Positions 27,127 through 35,115 of a stretch of 64,000 nt of DNA are shown here, piece after piece. The notes below the pieces were generated by a model. That model worked only from the letters and a program-made list of their open reading frames with translations. It was not told the DNA's origin and did no database searches. Within the stretch, counting starts at the first letter, position 1; each line of letters starts with the position of its first letter. The position numbers and the translations under genes are program-made. The stretch spans positions 3,782,001 through 3,846,000 of the forward strand of contig NC_010334.1 in NCBI RefSeq assembly GCF_000019185.1, written 5' to 3'. This DNA is from Shewanella halifaxensis HAW-EB4. Its GTDB lineage: Bacteria > Pseudomonadota > Gammaproteobacteria > Enterobacterales > Shewanellaceae.

Positions 27127-27579
27127 TCAAGAGCCTTTATGCTTGATAACTCGATACATATAACCCACAACCACGAGGTTAATGACTAATATCCCTGCCG
27201 TTAATAAGCTCGGCTTGGTGAACATTTCATACGCCTCAAATGGCAAGTAGATCCCGCCACTTAATAAGGCAAACCATTCGGTCCACACTAAACTGTGCCA
27301 AAGGCCATAGGCTTCTATAAAACGTATACCAGCGTAGAGTAAGGCGCCTGCTATCACAAACATAATATTCGCCTCTGTTATCTTACCGGCCTGTGTAATC
27401 GCCTCCTGAACTAAATGATTTGCAGGGTTTAAGTGGGAATGACTCAGTAACTCTTCAACCACTCGTTGAATGTCTTGCCCGGCGAGTTTATGCAGCCCAA
27501 AGACAACCAATACAGATATTAGCCCTTTCGTGGCCTCGAGGAGTGCGATGGCTTTTAGGCCGCTTTTAACTGAAGACAT
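27127..27579 (-). CDS. DUF2127 family membrane protein
   Basis: 150 residues. It opens SGLKAIALLEATKGLISVLVVFGLHKLAGQD, a signature-like start for DUF2127, and has three or four hydrophobic segments plus the WTEWFALLSGGIYLPFEAYEM motif. It is an inner membrane protein of unknown function. Its promoter region is shared with the divergent DedA gene. Confidence 0.75.
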   Translation of the reverse strand: MSSVKSGLKAIALLEATKGLISVLVVFGLHKLAGQDIQRVVEELLSHSHLNPANHLVQEAITQAGKITEANIMFVIAGALLYAGIRFIEAYGLWHSLVWTEWFALLSGGIYLPFEAYEMFTKPSLLTAGILVINLVVVGYMYRVIKHKGS

Positions 27580-27997
27580 GGGATCCTTTCTAGAGAGAAA
27601 TGAAGATTCTCGAATCTCTCAATGGTGACAAATAATTCTTATTATTAATGTTACGCCATTTTGCTCGGTATTGGGGCGGTATTAATTACCTTTAATGAAA
27701 TTTAGCCGTCGCTTTAAAAAATACGCCAACAGAAAGCCCCCAACTTAAAGAGGTTAAAATTTAGCTCATTATTAATTAACGATGAACTGAAGATGTATTT
27801 TTATTAATGAAGAGGAATAGTTAATTAGCACCGTTAAGTCCTGATGTATAGTGCTAACTAAGGCGATTTATGTCCATAAATCGGAGGTGTTCAAAAGTCT
27901 CTCGCGTTACTGATAACACCACAACTAGCAGCAAGCTCAAGCCTTTGCAACATGAAGTATTAGTCTTGATTACTATGCCCCTTTAGGAACACCAACA
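27580..27997. other. AT-rich divergent promoter region, no gene seen
   Basis: 418 bases between the DUF2127 gene and the divergent DedA gene. The text is rich in scattered ATTAAT and TTAATTA words, which could attract H-NS-like proteins, but no hairpin, ORF or consensus promoter stands out. Confidence 0.4.
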
Positions 27998-28729
27998 ATG
28001 CTAGATTCATTTATTTCAGTTATTACCGCTCTTTGGCATCAAGATTTTGCCTCACTGCAAACCCCTGGCAGTGCCACCATGATTTATCTTTGTGTTTTTA
28101 CCTTAATCTGGCTTGAAAGCGCACTACTTCCAGCAGCGCCAATGCCCTGTGATAGCGTAGTAATCCTCTCTGGTAGCCTAGCTGCTGCCGGTATTATCAG
28201 TTTTCCCATTGTGTTTGCCGCTTTAGTCATTGCCGGCGCAACTGGCAGCTGGGTTGCATTCATTCAAGGCCGGTGGCTACATAAGCTGCCAAAAATTCAG
28301 CGCTGGATAGATGCGGTACCAGAAAATCGCATGAAGACAGTCGATAACTTGCTTAATAAGCATGGTTTGTTGGCGCTATTTACCGCGCGATTTATTCCTG
28401 TTGTACGCCCACTATTGCCATTAATGATGGGATTACACATTAAAAAAGTCTCAAACTTCCATTACTTTGCCTGGCTAAGCGCGGCGTGTTGGTGTGCATT
28501 ATTACTCGGTTTTGGTTACGCCCTATCTTACCTGCCTGAGAGTATTGCTCGCATTGTCACCATGGTACTCATCATCGCTCCTTTCTTGACGCTAGCGATT
28601 GGTATCGTCAGTCTGTTAAGCAGCTTCATCATTAAGAAGAAACGCGCCAGAAAAGCCATCGTCAGCGAGCTCATTCAAGAAGCCGTGCTTGCCAAATCGA
28701 CTGCACCACTAAAGAAAACTGCTAAGTAA
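27998..28729 (+). CDS. DedA family (VTT domain) membrane protein
   Basis: 243 residues with five or six hydrophobic segments. The DedA pattern is visible: an early acidic membrane motif (WLESALLPAAPMPCDSVVILSGSLAA), the conserved GATGSWVAFIQGRW, and FTARFIPVVRPLLPLMMG, in which the arginines are typical. DedA proteins act in undecaprenyl-phosphate or phospholipid translocation and keep the membrane energised. The basic tail KKKRARKA is cytoplasmic. It is a single-gene unit ending in a hairpin. Confidence 0.88.
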   Translation: MLDSFISVITALWHQDFASLQTPGSATMIYLCVFTLIWLESALLPAAPMPCDSVVILSGSLAAAGIISFPIVFAALVIAGATGSWVAFIQGRWLHKLPKIQRWIDAVPENRMKTVDNLLNKHGLLALFTARFIPVVRPLLPLMMGLHIKKVSNFHYFAWLSAACWCALLLGFGYALSYLPESIARIVTMVLIIAPFLTLAIGIVSLLSSFIIKKKRARKAIVSELIQEAVLAKSTAPLKKTAK

Positions 28730-28738
28730 TTCACTCTA

Positions 28739-28761
28739 AGGCCCTGTATTTGACAGGGCCT
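28739..28761 (+). terminator. Hairpin after the DedA gene
   Basis: AGGCCCTG / CAGGGCCT around a 7-base loop, 10 bases past the stop. The T-tract is poor (TGCTTG). Confidence 0.6.
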
Positions 28762-28869
28762 GCTTGATTGGAAGCCAAGGGTTTAATTTCCACTGTAAAT
28801 CATCACAGCCTTTACCATACTAATTAATCGCACCTATTCATCGGGTCAAATTGGTGCGGCAACTGAATA

Positions 28870-30696
28870 CTACTCCAAGTAACGTTTCATCAACTCATAA
28901 GCTTGATTTAGCTGCTGAAAATCAGGCTTACCTTCTTTAGAATGATTATGTCTATCCATATACTGATAACCACCTTGAGTGCCAGAAACATGCAAAATGC
29001 TATTTTCATTGACTAAGGCATAATCACTGTAACTTGAAAGAATGAGCCATTTTCGTCGTTCAAGATCTCGTTTGAACAAGTTATAGCCTGCCGTATAATT
29101 TTCTGCCGGACTGGTGGAACCTAAGTAGGTTTGCATCAGCGTAGGAACTAAGTCCATATGATCAGTAACGTATTGATTAACCCCGGACTTAAGATCTGCA
29201 CCAAACATGATAAAAGGCACTTTTATCTGAGGATCGGTAAAGTTACCATTGTGGCCCCAAAAGTTTAGCTTATTGTCGTTGATTTCCTGACCATGGTCCC
29301 CGGTGACCACCACTAACGTGTTGGCCAATTCTCCTGACTCTTTGAGCTGGGTGAGGACTTTGCCTATCAGCGAATCGTTAAAGTGCACGCTAGTGTTATA
29401 GCGGTTCAGGATAGGCAGTCTATCGGTATCATTATTTAGATTTAAGTAATCCATTCTAGACACTTGTGGCTCAAATTTATTTGGGTAATCCTCTGGAAAA
29501 TCATATCCATGGGGAGAGTCATAAAACAAAAATGAGAACGCTGGACGCGTAGGATCTTTATGTTTATCCCATTCAAGCCACTCTTGGGTTATCTCAATGT
29601 CTCGGCTTGGCTTGGTCGCACCTTTTGAACGCACTCTTAAATTAGGAACATGAACAAAAACCGTTTCATCAAACTCAGGCTTTATTAAGTGTGCGGAAGA
29701 AAAAATGCCTAACTGATAATCGAGTTGCTGTATTCGGTCCATGATTATCGGTGATTGGCGATTATGATAAAAGCTATGCCAGTAGGTGGATGGTAAGCCA
29801 TAAAATAAGCCAAATATTCCCGCACGGGTCGCATTACCGGTGGAATAATGTTGCTTAAACACCTGACCATTTTGAGCGTATTGCCAAATATTTGGAGTCA
29901 CTTCAGCGCTAAAGCTATCGTGACGCCAAGAATCAATCACAATAAATAAAATGTTAGTTGGCGTAACGGGTTCATAAGTTATCGGCGCTAATGGGTAAGA
30001 TAAATTACTATGATTATCGATTTTTAACTTATTTTGCTGAGCTAACTCTGCTTCATTCACTAAACCATACTTCAGCATTAACCTGTTGGCTGTCGCCGGG
30101 TAAAACAGAGGCAAAAAACAGCTAAAGTTGGTGATTGAATTCACTGCATTGGCGCTCGCCCATATATGGACAGCGTGCGTGGCAACCACACATAAGAGAA
30201 GAAGGTAAGCAATAGCTCGTCCAGTCAGCTTGAGATGGTCACAACCTCTGGTCAATATGAGCCAATAAATCCCACATTGCAGCGCAAATACCAGCATAAT
30301 TAACGACGCGGCAAACAGATAATTTGCCGCCGAAAATTCGACTATGCCACCGGAGAAAATCATTTCAACCAATACTGGTTGAATATGGAAGCGATACTGA
30401 GCAAAAACCTGAGTATCACCATACAAGATTATCAGCGCGATAGTAAAAATGGCCGAGGTTGATAATACTCTCACTAGAGTCGATTTAATCAAACCAAGCG
30501 GTAAGCTAACAAAGCCAAGCAGTCCAGCAAGCAACCCCATCTGCCCAGCCGTAGCTATGAAAATGTAGCCCCAATCTAAAGGTGTTAGATTAGCGGGAAG
30601 GTAATCAAAGTAACTCACAGATAACATAATAAATATCAACGCATTTATTAATGTTAGCACCGCGTGAGACTTCATTCGTGCGCGCAAAGGTAACAT
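28870..30696 (-). CDS. YejM/PbgA-like inner membrane sulfatase-fold protein (DUF3413)
   Basis: The frame extends to 30762, but the ATG at 30696 follows AGGAACGGTGAAA and gives 608 residues. An N-terminal region with five membrane segments (DUF3413-like) is followed by a periplasmic alkaline-phosphatase/sulfatase-fold domain. Overall pattern and length match E. coli YejM/PbgA, which controls LpxC and lipopolysaccharide levels. In E. coli the metal-site residues are lost. Here VIDSWRHDS, GNATRAG, VTGDHGQEIND and FWGHNGN look like an intact metal site with a threonine as nucleophile. So it may be an active phosphatase or phosphoethanolamine-type enzyme rather than a pure sensor. It stands alone on the minus strand. 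Confidence 0.8.
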   Translation of the reverse strand: MLPLRARMKSHAVLTLINALIFIMLSVSYFDYLPANLTPLDWGYIFIATAGQMGLLAGLLGFVSLPLGLIKSTLVRVLSTSAIFTIALIILYGDTQVFAQYRFHIQPVLVEMIFSGGIVEFSAANYLFAASLIMLVFALQCGIYWLILTRGCDHLKLTGRAIAYLLLLCVVATHAVHIWASANAVNSITNFSCFLPLFYPATANRLMLKYGLVNEAELAQQNKLKIDNHSNLSYPLAPITYEPVTPTNILFIVIDSWRHDSFSAEVTPNIWQYAQNGQVFKQHYSTGNATRAGIFGLFYGLPSTYWHSFYHNRQSPIIMDRIQQLDYQLGIFSSAHLIKPEFDETVFVHVPNLRVRSKGATKPSRDIEITQEWLEWDKHKDPTRPAFSFLFYDSPHGYDFPEDYPNKFEPQVSRMDYLNLNNDTDRLPILNRYNTSVHFNDSLIGKVLTQLKESGELANTLVVVTGDHGQEINDNKLNFWGHNGNFTDPQIKVPFIMFGADLKSGVNQYVTDHMDLVPTLMQTYLGSTSPAENYTAGYNLFKRDLERRKWLILSSYSDYALVNENSILHVSGTQGGYQYMDRHNHSKEGKPDFQQLNQAYELMKRYLE

Positions 30697-30907
30697 TTTC
30701 ACCGTTCCTGTTCGTTTCGCCCTACAGTGATGGGAAACATAAAAATCGCGGATTTTACCCACTCATTCACTCAAAATGCGTGACACAGTTCGCAATTACT
30801 TGACTATAGAGAAATAATAGGGAAATGATAAAAGATTATTAACATCAAAAGCCATAATTACCGCAGCGAGCCCCTTTGAGCAACGAACCAAGAATTCCTC
30901 TAAAAAT

Positions 30908-30933
30908 AATAGCGGCCCAAAAGGGCCGCTATT
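30908..30933 (-). terminator. Terminator of the phsABC operon
   Basis: AATAGCGGCCC, loop AAAA, GGGCCGCTATT. On the minus strand it is followed by ATTTTTA, 35 bases past the phsC stop. Confidence 0.88.
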
Positions 30934-30967
30934 AATGATTAACACTTAGATATAAAACCGCTAGCGA

Positions 30968-31915
30968 TTAGCTGATATAGCTCTGCCCTGCGTAAACCAC
31001 GAAGTGTCTCAGTGCTAGCACCCCTAAAATGGTGCTACAAGATACTGTGATTAAGAAGCCTTTGCTATGACGCCACGCTTTTGGAGCCAAGGTACTGGCA
31101 AGTACTGGTACCACGAGACCTAAGCCCACGACACCGATCCAGAATACGCTCGCCCAAGTACCTGTGGTAATTGCCGCCGTTGCGGCCTGCGCCGCAGGAC
31201 CTGAGAAGTTTAAGCCAACAAACAGCAACACTAGGCATAAGGCTTCATTAAAGGCCACAGGATATTCGATACGGTGAACCTGCTCGATACAATCTGACTC
31301 TTTCTTACTGAAGAACAGAGTCGCCACTAAGATGTTACCCGCAGAGCCAACAGACATTGCAGAGGCTAAAAACAGTGCAGGCAATACTGCAGTGTTCAAA
31401 ATCGGATAACTGATCATCGCCGAAAGTAAGAAACCAGTGTACACGCCGACACCTAGACCCAGAGCAAAAATAAGCTTATTAAGCGTATTTTCTACCTGAC
31501 GGCATACCTTAAGTACACCTGCGAGCCAAGGCGCATAATGCAGAACCTGTTTTTCAAATACCAGCGCCGCAAACACAAACACTAACGGAATATAAATCAG
31601 CAGGGCGATAACGCCCCATGCCATCACAGACGTTAGGTTGTAGTTGAGCAGGATATGATAAAACTCAAAGGGTTTCGTCAAATCCAATACCAGCAGTGCC
31701 ATACCCAAGCAGATGGCTACTGGACCTATCACCGCAGCCGCCTTAATCACTGGCAAACCTTCCGTCGGTAAGCCACGACTCTGCTTATACCACTTAAGCC
31801 CTATGGCCACCAACATTGAGCCAGCTGACAGGCCAGCCATAAACAAGTACACCGCGATGATCCAGTTCCACACTACCGGATCGTATTGCTCCATCGAGCC
31901 CCAGATATTGTTCAT
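30968..31915 (-). CDS. phsC: Thiosulfate/polysulfide reductase membrane subunit (NrfD/PsrC family)
   Basis: 315 residues with eight or nine hydrophobic helices, starting MNNIWGSMEQYDPVVWNWIIAVYLFMAGLSAGSMLVA, the standard NrfD/PsrC opening. It anchors the complex in the inner membrane and takes electrons from the quinol pool. Its ATG overlaps the phsB stop by 4 bases (ATGA), so translation is coupled. It is the last gene of phsABC. Whether the in vivo substrate is thiosulfate, sulfur or polysulfide cannot be told from this subunit. Confidence 0.92.
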   Translation of the reverse strand: MNNIWGSMEQYDPVVWNWIIAVYLFMAGLSAGSMLVAIGLKWYKQSRGLPTEGLPVIKAAAVIGPVAICLGMALLVLDLTKPFEFYHILLNYNLTSVMAWGVIALLIYIPLVFVFAALVFEKQVLHYAPWLAGVLKVCRQVENTLNKLIFALGLGVGVYTGFLLSAMISYPILNTAVLPALFLASAMSVGSAGNILVATLFFSKKESDCIEQVHRIEYPVAFNEALCLVLLFVGLNFSGPAAQAATAAITTGTWASVFWIGVVGLGLVVPVLASTLAPKAWRHSKGFLITVSCSTILGVLALRHFVVYAGQSYIS

Positions 31916-32484
31916 GCTTTGATCCCTCCTTTACGGCTAGGAATGCGGTAGACTCGAGGCTCTGTGCCAAGGTTTACCTTTTGTTGGTAGTGAGGTTTTG
32001 TATCTAACACTTTACGCACTTCAGAGCTCATATCATTGGCATCACCAAACACAAGCGCCTGAGTTGGGCAAACCGTCACACAAGCAGGCTCTTCACCGCG
32101 AGCTAAGCGAGTTTCTTTACAGAAGTCACACTTATCTGGTACGCGTGTTTCAGGGTTAATGAAACGAACCTTGTAAGGACAAGCGGCGACGCAGTAGAGA
32201 CAACCTACACACTTCTTTTCGTTAATCGATACAATGCCATCATCATTAACGTAAGCGGCACCCGTTGGGCAAACCTTTACGCAAGGTGCATTTTCACACT
32301 GCTCACAAGAGACGCGATTATATTTAAAATGTAGATGTGGGAAGTTGCCGTAAGGCCCCTCGATCCTGACCTGAATGCGAGTCACCGACTCAGGCACATT
32401 GTTTTCACTGCGGCAAGCCACGTTACACGCCTGGCAGCCAATGCACTTGTTTTCATCGTGCACGAGAACATAACGCTTAGTCAT
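31912..32484 (-). CDS. phsB: Thiosulfate/polysulfide reductase iron-sulfur subunit (PhsB/PsrB)
   Basis: 190 residues with four cysteine clusters of ferredoxin type: CIGCQACNVACR, CEQCENAPCVKVCP, CVGCLYCVAACPYKVRF and CDFC...CVTVCP. These bind four 4Fe-4S centres that pass electrons from PhsC to PhsA on the periplasmic side. It follows phsA after 12 bases and overlaps phsC. The size and cluster pattern match the PsrB/NrfC/DmsB group, in which the neighbours fix the identity. Confidence 0.93.
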   Translation of the reverse strand: MTKRYVLVHDENKCIGCQACNVACRSENNVPESVTRIQVRIEGPYGNFPHLHFKYNRVSCEQCENAPCVKVCPTGAAYVNDDGIVSINEKKCVGCLYCVAACPYKVRFINPETRVPDKCDFCKETRLARGEEPACVTVCPTQALVFGDANDMSSEVRKVLDTKPHYQQKVNLGTEPRVYRIPSRKGGIKA

Positions 32485-32496
32485 AATTAACTCCGA

Positions 32497-34773
32497 TTAA
32501 ATCTTGGCAATCTTGACACCGGTAGTATGCAAGTTCATACCCGTTACCGGTGAGGTCACATGAGGAAGTAAGTTACCGCAATGCACACCTTTACCGGTTG
32601 CACGAGCAAGTTCCTTGTTCTTTGATCCACAGCCCATATAGGCAAAGACAGTATCAGGACGAATACCAGGGGTAACTAAGGCATGACCCTCTTCACTGCC
32701 GGTATCGTTGTAGATCTTAATCTTGTCACCATTTGAGATCTTTAACAGATCCGCGGTGATTGGGTGGATCCACACGGCATTATCTGACATCAGGTTGGCC
32801 AGCATAGGCACATTCTGGGTACCTGCGTTGGTATGTACCGCGACCTTGCCTTGAATGAAAAATAGCTCATCGGCCTTTTTCATCGTGACTTCACGGTAAC
32901 GAATGACTCCACGTCCCGGCGCCATCTTCTCGACTTTGGCAGAGCTCAACTCAATCTTGCCCGTTGGTGTCTTAAAGCTTAACTGGCTCGCGTAAGTACC
33001 GTCTTCGTCTACAGCCTTAGCATTCGGATAGGTATTAACAAAGTCTCTTACCATGCCGCGCTCACGCAGCAACAGCGGCTTACCATAGCTCACGTAACCG
33101 TCTTGTTTGATCTTGCTTAGTAAGTCAAAATCACGCTGCACTTGGAACAGCTGCAAAGTTTCCATGTTCTCCCAAGGGAAAAACTGACCTTGACCTAACT
33201 TAGTGGCAAGCTCTTTCCAGATTAACCAGCTCGGCTTAGTGTCACCAATCGTTTCAACGACGCGTTGACGCACATAGTAAGCTGGGTTCTTCGTCGACAG
33301 GTCGGCAATCTCTTCATCACGCTCAAGATAGGTCGACTCAGGTAGGAAGATGTCGGCATAGGCCGCGCTCTCACTAATATAAATATCACAAGCCACCACA
33401 AAATCGAGTTTTTGCAATGTCTTAACGATACGCGCTCTATCTGTCATGGTTTGCATTGGGTTGGTACGGCTCATCACCCAGGCGCGTAACTGATATGGTA
33501 CAGCTTCAAGTGTTGCATCTAGAATTGTCTGGTAAATACCGCCAGAGGACCACATCATGGCATACTGTTCATCCACCATATCGATACGCTTAGCATCAAT
33601 TTTCGGCATACCATCGACACCAGGCTTAGCTAAGGTAGGTGCGACTGTTTCACCAGCAAACTTGTTGTAACTCGCAGCTTTCTTACCAAAATACAAGCCA
33701 CCTTTACGCTCAATGTTACCAATCAATACGTTGGCAGCGTATAGCGCGCGGCGCATCTCAAACTCTTCGGTGGTAAACGTTGAACGGTGACCAAAATCCA
33801 CCATCGCATGGGGAGCAGCGGCAGCATATTCATGAGTAATGCGGCGAATATCTTCAGCGGGTACGTCACTGATAGATTCAGCCCACTCAGGTGTGTAGGC
33901 TTTAACTTCTTTAGCGAACTCATCGAAGCCTGACACGTACTGCGCGACGAACGCTTTATCGTATAAGTCATCTTCAATCAAAACATGACATATCGCTAAT
34001 GCAACTGCGGTATCAGTACCTGGTTTAATCGCATACCATTCATCGGCTTTGTCAGCCACAATCGAGAAGCGTGGTTCAAATACCACTAGCTTTGCGCCCT
34101 TCTCCATCTGTGCATCCATCATGCCTCTGGTCTCAGCCATATTGATACCTTCATAGAGGTTATGACCGAAGTTGATGATGTACTTAGAGTGGCTTATGTC
34201 ACGCTTGAGCTTGCCACCAAACATCGCCTTGGCAGCGACAACATAGGCACCTGGACAGGTAGAGGCGTGAGTGAAGGTATTAGGGCTGCCGAAAGATTTA
34301 GCCAAGTGGAAAAGGTGACCGGATAGTGAACCTGATTTTGATGAGAAAGCGATAGACTCTGCGCCATGCTCAGCTTTAATCTTATTAAGGTTCTGTGCGA
34401 TTAGCGCATAGGCTTCATCCCACTCGATCTCTTGCCAGTTGCCTTCACCACGCTCACCAACGCGCTTCAATGGCTTAACGATACGCTGTTTATCATAAAG
34501 CTGGCTGTGACCCGCACCACCGCGGGCACAGACGGCGCCGCCAAAATCCTCGGCCTTCTTGTTGCCAAGAATCGATACGTTCTTACCATTGACGACGCGT
34601 GCCGATATTGGGCAGCGGGTTGAACACATTTCACAAATACTTGCGACAGACTCTGCACTACCTTGCAGTTTTGAATCCCCAAAGGCAGCTAAAGAGCCTG
34701 GAAGCGTTGCTAATGCGCAAGTCGCTGTGCCGGCTCCGGCCCCTTTGATAAAGGTTCGCCGATCTAGTTTCAT
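32497..34773 (-). CDS. phsA: Thiosulfate/polysulfide reductase molybdopterin subunit (PhsA/PsrA)
   Basis: 758 residues. A Tat signal peptide opens it (MKLDRRTFIKGAGAGTATCA, with the RR motif at residues 5-6), so the folded enzyme is exported. A 4Fe-4S motif follows (CEMCSTRCP... to VCARGG, residues 47-83). The probable molybdenum-ligand cysteine lies in THASTCPGAY near residue 170. The C-terminal MopB domain contains NVPMLANLMSDN. In Shewanella oneidensis the homologous psr operon is needed for anaerobic respiration on thiosulfate and sulfur. The divergent ThsS/ThsR pair and the palindromic control region upstream support thiosulfate as a relevant substrate here; this is inference. Confidence 0.92.
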   Translation of the reverse strand: MKLDRRTFIKGAGAGTATCALATLPGSLAAFGDSKLQGSAESVASICEMCSTRCPISARVVNGKNVSILGNKKAEDFGGAVCARGGAGHSQLYDKQRIVKPLKRVGERGEGNWQEIEWDEAYALIAQNLNKIKAEHGAESIAFSSKSGSLSGHLFHLAKSFGSPNTFTHASTCPGAYVVAAKAMFGGKLKRDISHSKYIINFGHNLYEGINMAETRGMMDAQMEKGAKLVVFEPRFSIVADKADEWYAIKPGTDTAVALAICHVLIEDDLYDKAFVAQYVSGFDEFAKEVKAYTPEWAESISDVPAEDIRRITHEYAAAAPHAMVDFGHRSTFTTEEFEMRRALYAANVLIGNIERKGGLYFGKKAASYNKFAGETVAPTLAKPGVDGMPKIDAKRIDMVDEQYAMMWSSGGIYQTILDATLEAVPYQLRAWVMSRTNPMQTMTDRARIVKTLQKLDFVVACDIYISESAAYADIFLPESTYLERDEEIADLSTKNPAYYVRQRVVETIGDTKPSWLIWKELATKLGQGQFFPWENMETLQLFQVQRDFDLLSKIKQDGYVSYGKPLLLRERGMVRDFVNTYPNAKAVDEDGTYASQLSFKTPTGKIELSSAKVEKMAPGRGVIRYREVTMKKADELFFIQGKVAVHTNAGTQNVPMLANLMSDNAVWIHPITADLLKISNGDKIKIYNDTGSEEGHALVTPGIRPDTVFAYMGCGSKNKELARATGKGVHCGNLLPHVTSPVTGMNLHTTGVKIAKI

Positions 34774-34899
34774 GTTAAATCTCCCAATGACAGTTGTCCT
34801 TAGGAGAGCGTTAGATAAAGCCCCTAGTTAACTGTTTAACACAATTAACTTCTTCCTAAGGTTTTCATCATTGTTATTGAGCAGAGTGATATTAGATAT

Positions 34900-34913
34900 T
34901 GTGGTAAACCACA
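34900..34913. promoter_or_regulatory. Palindromic operator, proximal copy, upstream of phsA (candidate ThsR site)
   Basis: TGTGGTAAACCACA, with arms TGTGGT/ACCACA. It sits inside an 18-base segment (34898-34915) repeated identically at 34992-35009. On the minus strand possible -10 boxes (TAATAT at 34889-34894, or an AATAACAA segment near 34871-34878) follow it, so it overlaps or abuts the promoter. Binding by ThsR is inferred from location. Confidence 0.6.
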
Positions 34914-34937
34914 TACTGACATTGCGATAGCGGCGTT

Positions 34938-34953
34938 TGTGAAGCAATTCACA
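34938..34953. promoter_or_regulatory. Perfect-consensus CRP site upstream of phsA
   Basis: TGTGA-AGCAAT-TCACA matches the CRP core consensus at all ten defined bases. CRP is known to control anaerobic respiration genes in Shewanella. It lies between the two palindromic copies. Confidence 0.65.
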
Positions 34954-34993
34954 GTTCAAATTTGCACCACCACAGGAGTGAATTCCTGTAAAT

Positions 34994-35007
34994 TGTGGTA
35001 AACCACA
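34994..35007. promoter_or_regulatory. Palindromic operator, distal copy, upstream of phsA (candidate ThsR site)
   Basis: Same TGTGGTAAACCACA, 94 bases from the first copy (close to nine helical turns), so two bound dimers could face the same side of the DNA. Confidence 0.6.
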
Positions 35008-35058
35008 TATTGGGGAAAAGTTTATTATTTTGCTGATGACTGCATGTTTTAGATGCAA

Positions 35059-35084
35059 AATGTGCGGCTAGATGGCCGCACATT
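35059..35084 (-). terminator. Terminator of thsS
   Basis: AATGTGCGGC, 6-base loop, GCCGCACATT. On the minus strand it is followed by TTTTGC, between the thsS stop and the phsA control region, separating the two units. Confidence 0.82.
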
Positions 35085-35115
35085 CACTTCAAAAAACAGC
35101 ATAATAATGCTTGAA

